DNA from: Monosporascus cannonballus
Taxonomy: Eukaryota; Ascomycota; Sordariomycetes; Xylariales
Length of the DNA: 64,000 nucleotides
Assembly: GCA_004154925.1 (NCBI GenBank)
Contig: QJNS01000263.1
Span: 1-64,000 of the forward strand
Direction: 5' to 3'
Of this stretch, positions 60,095 to 64,000 are shown in pieces. The notes under the pieces were generated by a model. That model worked only from the letters and a program-made list of their open reading frames with translations, was not told the DNA's origin and searched no databases. Position 1 is the first letter of the stretch; each line of letters opens with the position of its first letter. Position numbers and translations under genes: made by a program.

Positions 60095-63000
60095 CCATGA
60101 CGGAAGACAGTACCTGCCAGAGCCTACGTGACAGCAAGTCGGGCGCGGCTATTGTCGCAGCTGCTAACTCGACGCTAAATCCGAGCGCCGTGTCGACATG
60201 CGCAATATGCATCTCGATAATGGCAGCGGACGTAGCTCCGCCTTTGACGTCCATGGCGATGGCTATGGCCGCGGTCCGTGGCCCCTCTCGCGCAGTAGTG
60301 CGTATTACGGCTGTCAATCAGGACGCCTATACCGCTGCTCGCATTGCACATACTAACGGCAAGGCTGAAGTCGATCTCGTCCGTACTGCTTACGTCCGGG
60401 CCCGATTGCGGCCACACGAGGTGGCGTATGTTGAGACACACGGCGCTAGAGCAGCGGCGGGTGACCACGAAAAATTGGCAGCCATAGTTGAGGTGTTCAC
60501 CGGGCCTTAACGTTGCCTACCCCTTTACGTTCCAGTCGATCGAAGGAAATATTGGCAATATTTAAAACACTACTGGCCTCGCCGGTGTCCTTAAAGTGGT
60601 AATGGTATTAGACCCGCAGCCTGATCCCCCCGGTCGCTGGTTTCCCCAACCCCAAGCCTGGCCTTCCACAGGATCCTATACACATTCCAGCGAATTAGTG
60701 CCGCTGCCGTATGCAGAGGTCGTAATACTGTGTGCGTCTGTTAACGGTTTGGCTTGGGGTGGGCCAATGCTCGTGCCATCCTTTAGCCAGGGGCGTAGGT
60801 ACTCAAAAATATCGCCTCCCACCCTGATGGCCCCCCCGCCTCTTTGTCCTTTCAGCTAGTAGCCAGGAGTCGCTTAAACTTGTGCTCGATATCTATTAAA
60901 ATGAGTAGAGCAACACATGGAGGCGTCGCTGGCGGATATATCCTTCACACTCTGTCATCGACGCTTTAGTCTGCCCTGGCGTTCTGCCGCCCATGAGAGG
61001 AGTCGTCCAGTTAGCCGCCATTCTTAAGATCAGTGCTCTCCCCTCCTCATTTCGCCGTACATTCAATGAGCATGATGACAAAATCTAAAAGTGAAAGTCT
61101 GGCTCGCATAGGACAGTCCTGTCGATTCCATGACCCACGAGAGCTTTCTGCTTGCGAGCCAGATGAAAGTCGAGGGCACCCTCGCACTCGAGCGTACCTT
61201 TACGTCACAGCACCTGGATTTCTTCGACATGCTATCATCCGTCGTTAAAACTGTTGGAGCTAGCGGTCAGGCTAATTACAATGTGGGAAATGCCGCCCAG
61301 GATGCCGTTGTACAGGCCCGTCGGACTCGCCCTGCGATTTCATGTCTCACAACATCCTCTAGATCGATGACGCGGTTGCCGCTGCTGACAGTGAGGCGCG
61401 GCTAAGTGGTCTTCGTCGCGCCGGTCAAAGAGCCATTCGACTTGACGAGCTATCACGCTACCTTGACTACGTCCTCCCCGGCCAGCCACAGGCGTTGCGC
61501 TCATGCTACCACCGGCTTCAATGCGTCCTAGCTCTCCCAATGTTACGGCTGCCGCCGTGAGCGAGACCGTATTCTCAGCAATATTTTGTCATGTTTGCGA
61601 CACGAATAAGGCTACGGTAATCAACGCCATAGCTATGACTACTGGTGTGCAGTTTGCCGAGGTTGTGGGCAGCAGCAACCCAGAATCCGCAATTAATTTC
61701 ATTGCTAAGGTTCTTATCCATCAGCCTGCACGGCTGATTTCCGTCGACGCCTCGCGAATCAACGACAGCCGAGGCTCCATTCTGGGTCCTGAACTTGATT
61801 CGCTCATCCCCATTGAGCCGCGCAATTGGGTATTGCGCGAGTTCGACTCTCGTTGCAGTCGTTGGGGGCTTTGACGGATCAGACCATTACGCTCTTGCGG
61901 GAAAGATAGCCGCTCGCTCCCGCCTAACCGTGTCAAAAGGCGGCGAAGCCAGTGATGAGTTTGGCGTAGACGACGGCGACGACAACAAAGGAATCGATTC
62001 AGACTCTAGCGACTCAACACAAGTGGTCAGCATCCGTATTGACACCATCGGGTCTAGGGGCATGAGCGGCAGTGTCAAAGACCTGTCTATCGAGTTGGCC
62101 CCAGTCCCGATTCCCTCCCTTCTGGACACTCTGCGATTGTTCGAGCACTCGCGTTGCGCCATAGACTCCTCTGAAGACCAACGCGACATGGCAGATGCTG
62201 TGCGTTCGGTTTTGGAGGGGTCAGGTCCGGCGCTGCAGCAACGGCTCGAGAGCACAAGTCCCCCAGCCGTTGCAAATGCTTATGAGCGTCGGATGTATTT
62301 TGAGCGCCAGGAACCGTTGCAGGACTAAGGCGAGTTCTCGGTCCGGGACCCCATCGACGCTCCGCCACATTCCCAGGCTATGAGTGCTGCCGTCTCGACG
62401 CTTGCCGCCATGGATTTTGTCCGCCGATTGGGTGCTGGGGAGATAGCTCCAGAGACTCTCCTCGAGACCCTTAACGGCTGAGGCTCGCGACTGGCTCTCT
62501 TATGCGACTCGCCGGCCCGCTATTGGCCGGGACCGCAAGGACCGCTATACGCCTAACCAGGCAGTCACCGTTCCCCGGCGTGGCCACGTTTTTCAGTTAG
62601 TGTTCCATGACTCCGACGCGTTGCTGGGGCTGCCGGCGATATGTTCGACATTCAAAAAGATCCTCGCCGTCGCTGAGGAGGATCGAATATCAGTTCGTAC
62701 CCTCACGGCCCGACGAGCGTAACTCGTGGGCGCAGGTAGGGGTTCCCCGCCATTTTTATCACTTTTCGTCGTCCAGCACTGGCCTTCGGCCATAGCTCCG
62801 CCGCGGGCTTGAACTCGACTATGGCAATGCCGCTGCCCTAGCCGCCATTGATCCGTCCGCATTCGTCGTGTGTCTCGATGATGAATCGCCCAACAGTGCT
62901 GGAGAACGCCACATGCAATTCCTTAACGGTCATCAGCATCCGTTTGCCAATCGGTGGCTGGACAAGCCGGTTCAGTTCGCCATAACCGCCAATGGCTTGT

Positions 63001-63780
63001 CGGTAGGCATTTACGAGCATGCTAAACTGGATGATATAGACGTGCGTGCGCCGCATCGGCACGCCACACGCGCGCTGTTTTCTCAATCTTCGATCGAAAT
63101 CGATTCTTCCGCCTCGAAGCCATATCATTTCCGCGAGCATACCTGGAGACTTAGCCCCACTGTGATGCAGAGAATCGAACAGTTTCAGACTTTAGGCAGA
63201 CCATGCGGGCCGATGGACCACCAATATACCAAGGCCGAGGACCTCAGTCTCGTCTGCACCCTGCGACCACCGCGCCTCACCCGAGGCTATCGCCCGCCTC
63301 ACTGTGTTCCTTCCACGGCACCTCGTCGATGGAATCATACGTCCAGCCTCAGAAATCGTGGCGCTTGCCACGTTTGCCGGCGCCGTCTCGACTAGGTCCA
63401 GACAGTTTCGCCGCCGGTGCGTGCGTACATAGAGGCGGCGGCGGCATCAGTAGGGGGTGAGAAAGATGACACGGTCCGTACACGCTCACTATTCGGCTCC
63501 GCAGTAACTTGGGGGCGTACTCTGGCGCTATCTCGGTAGCCGCGAGCGGCCGCGGCTCTGTCAGCTACAAGTATGCGGTTCTTGGAGTGCTATCGCCCGA
63601 GGAGCGCGGCGAGAGCCGGCCGTCTACCTGCTCCTTTCAGCTGCCGGGCCTGGGCTGCCACCCGCCGCGGCAGTCCCGGCCAGGACGTCAAGATAGGCTT
63701 TATGACCGCTGACGGCCTGGAGGACCCGAGCGTTCGCTGGGACGAGGTGGGCTTCCTCCTACATCTATCTCCTCAACAAC
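60095..63780 (+). pseudogene. Relic of a highly reducing polyketide synthase with C-terminal carnitine acyltransferase
   Basis: Pieces of one large enzyme lie in order on the plus strand but are broken by frameshifts, stops and a large deletion. (1) KS, second half, 60095-60795: CQSLRDSKSGAAIVAA, TAVNQDAYTA, AYVETHG, GNIGN.., ASVNGLAWGG; the catalytic Cys half is absent. (2) KR, end only, about 60980-61330: PPMRGVVQLA, LDFFDMLSSVVKTVGASGQA. (3) ACP 61560-61920: ELDSLIPIEPRNWVLREF, with the pantetheine Ser kept. (4) Carnitine acyltransferase domain from 62090: PVPIPSLLDTLRLF, FVVCLDDESP, NRWLDKPVQF and EH (His codon 63018-63020). AT, DH, MT, ER and the first part of KR are missing between 60795 and about 60900. 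Not expected to make an active enzyme. The right limit is uncertain. Confidence 0.82.
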
Positions 63781-64000
63781 GGACTCCCACTCACGCGCCA
63801 CTGTCCGGAGTCCCGTGCACTCCGCGTGCCTCCTACAGCCAAAAAGGCCACGCGCGATGTCCCGAGGCGGTGCATAGGGTGGCTTCTTGTGGGAGGGGAA
63901 ATAGTCTTTACGTTACGCGCAAGAAGAACAAACTCGAAGAGACAATCTTAAATGGATGATCCTGATCACATCAAAATTCGGTGTCCGAATGGGTGAAATG

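Noticed and set aside
60095..63780. Repeat-induced point mutation (RIP) as the cause of PKS decay
   Set aside because: The sequence is not strikingly AT-rich and the damage includes frameshifts and a large deletion, which RIP does not cause. A dinucleotide index would be needed to exclude a minor contribution.

Overview
The window looks like nuclear DNA of a filamentous ascomycete (Pezizomycotina, most likely a Sordariomycete). Genes are split by short introns, mostly 47-130 bp, with gt..ag borders and ctaac/ctgac-type branch sites. The gene set is fungal: class V and class VII chitin synthases, a Csm1/Pcs1 monopolin subunit, a Pbi2-type inhibitor and a highly reducing polyketide synthase relic. 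I reconstructed fifteen protein genes exon by exon by joining reading frames at splice sites; each spliced frame closes without internal stops.

Layout. 1-4.8 kb holds nothing I can call. 4.8-14.3 kb carries cystathionine beta-lyase (-), Msp1 AAA ATPase (-), Csm1 (+), a questin-oxidase-like protein (-) and a UBE3D/HECT_2-type ubiquitin ligase (+). 14.3-18.8 kb is gene-poor and contains one intron-bearing tRNA-Glu(UUC). 18.8-30.2 kb carries RPL9 (-), VPS26 (+), NUP120 (-), RAD51 (-) and a small single-pass membrane protein (-). 30.2-34.8 kb is another empty stretch. 34.8-42.2 kb carries BMS1 (-), a Pbi2-like protease inhibitor (+) and a mitochondrial PDK/BCKDK-type kinase (+). 44.7-58.9 kb is a head-to-head pair of myosin-like chitin synthases, class V (-) and class VII (+), separated by about 3 kb. 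From about 60.1 kb to near the end lies a decayed reducing polyketide synthase that ended in a carnitine acyltransferase domain.

Most genes are unlinked housekeeping functions (ribosome biogenesis, retromer, nuclear pore, recombination, chromosome segregation, mitochondrial quality control). The chitin synthase pair is the one clear functional cluster: both first exons are 308 nt and both first introns interrupt codon 103 in the same phase, at the P-loop position, which the class VII copy has lost. RAD51 and CSM1 both carry several ACGCG cores just upstream, which fits shared G1/S control. The polyketide synthase relic has lost the KS catalytic half and everything from AT to the middle of KR.

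Two homopolymer junctions (G-run/N/C-run near 22.2 kb, G57/C15 near 43.15 kb) look like assembly or sequencing artefacts. I found no CRISPR array, no intact transposon and no convincing new biological system. The most interesting items are the polyketide synthase relic, the chitin synthase pair, the repeated GTGGCTG hairpin between RPL9 and VPS26, and a TAGGTAGG-type motif scattered through intergenic DNA.
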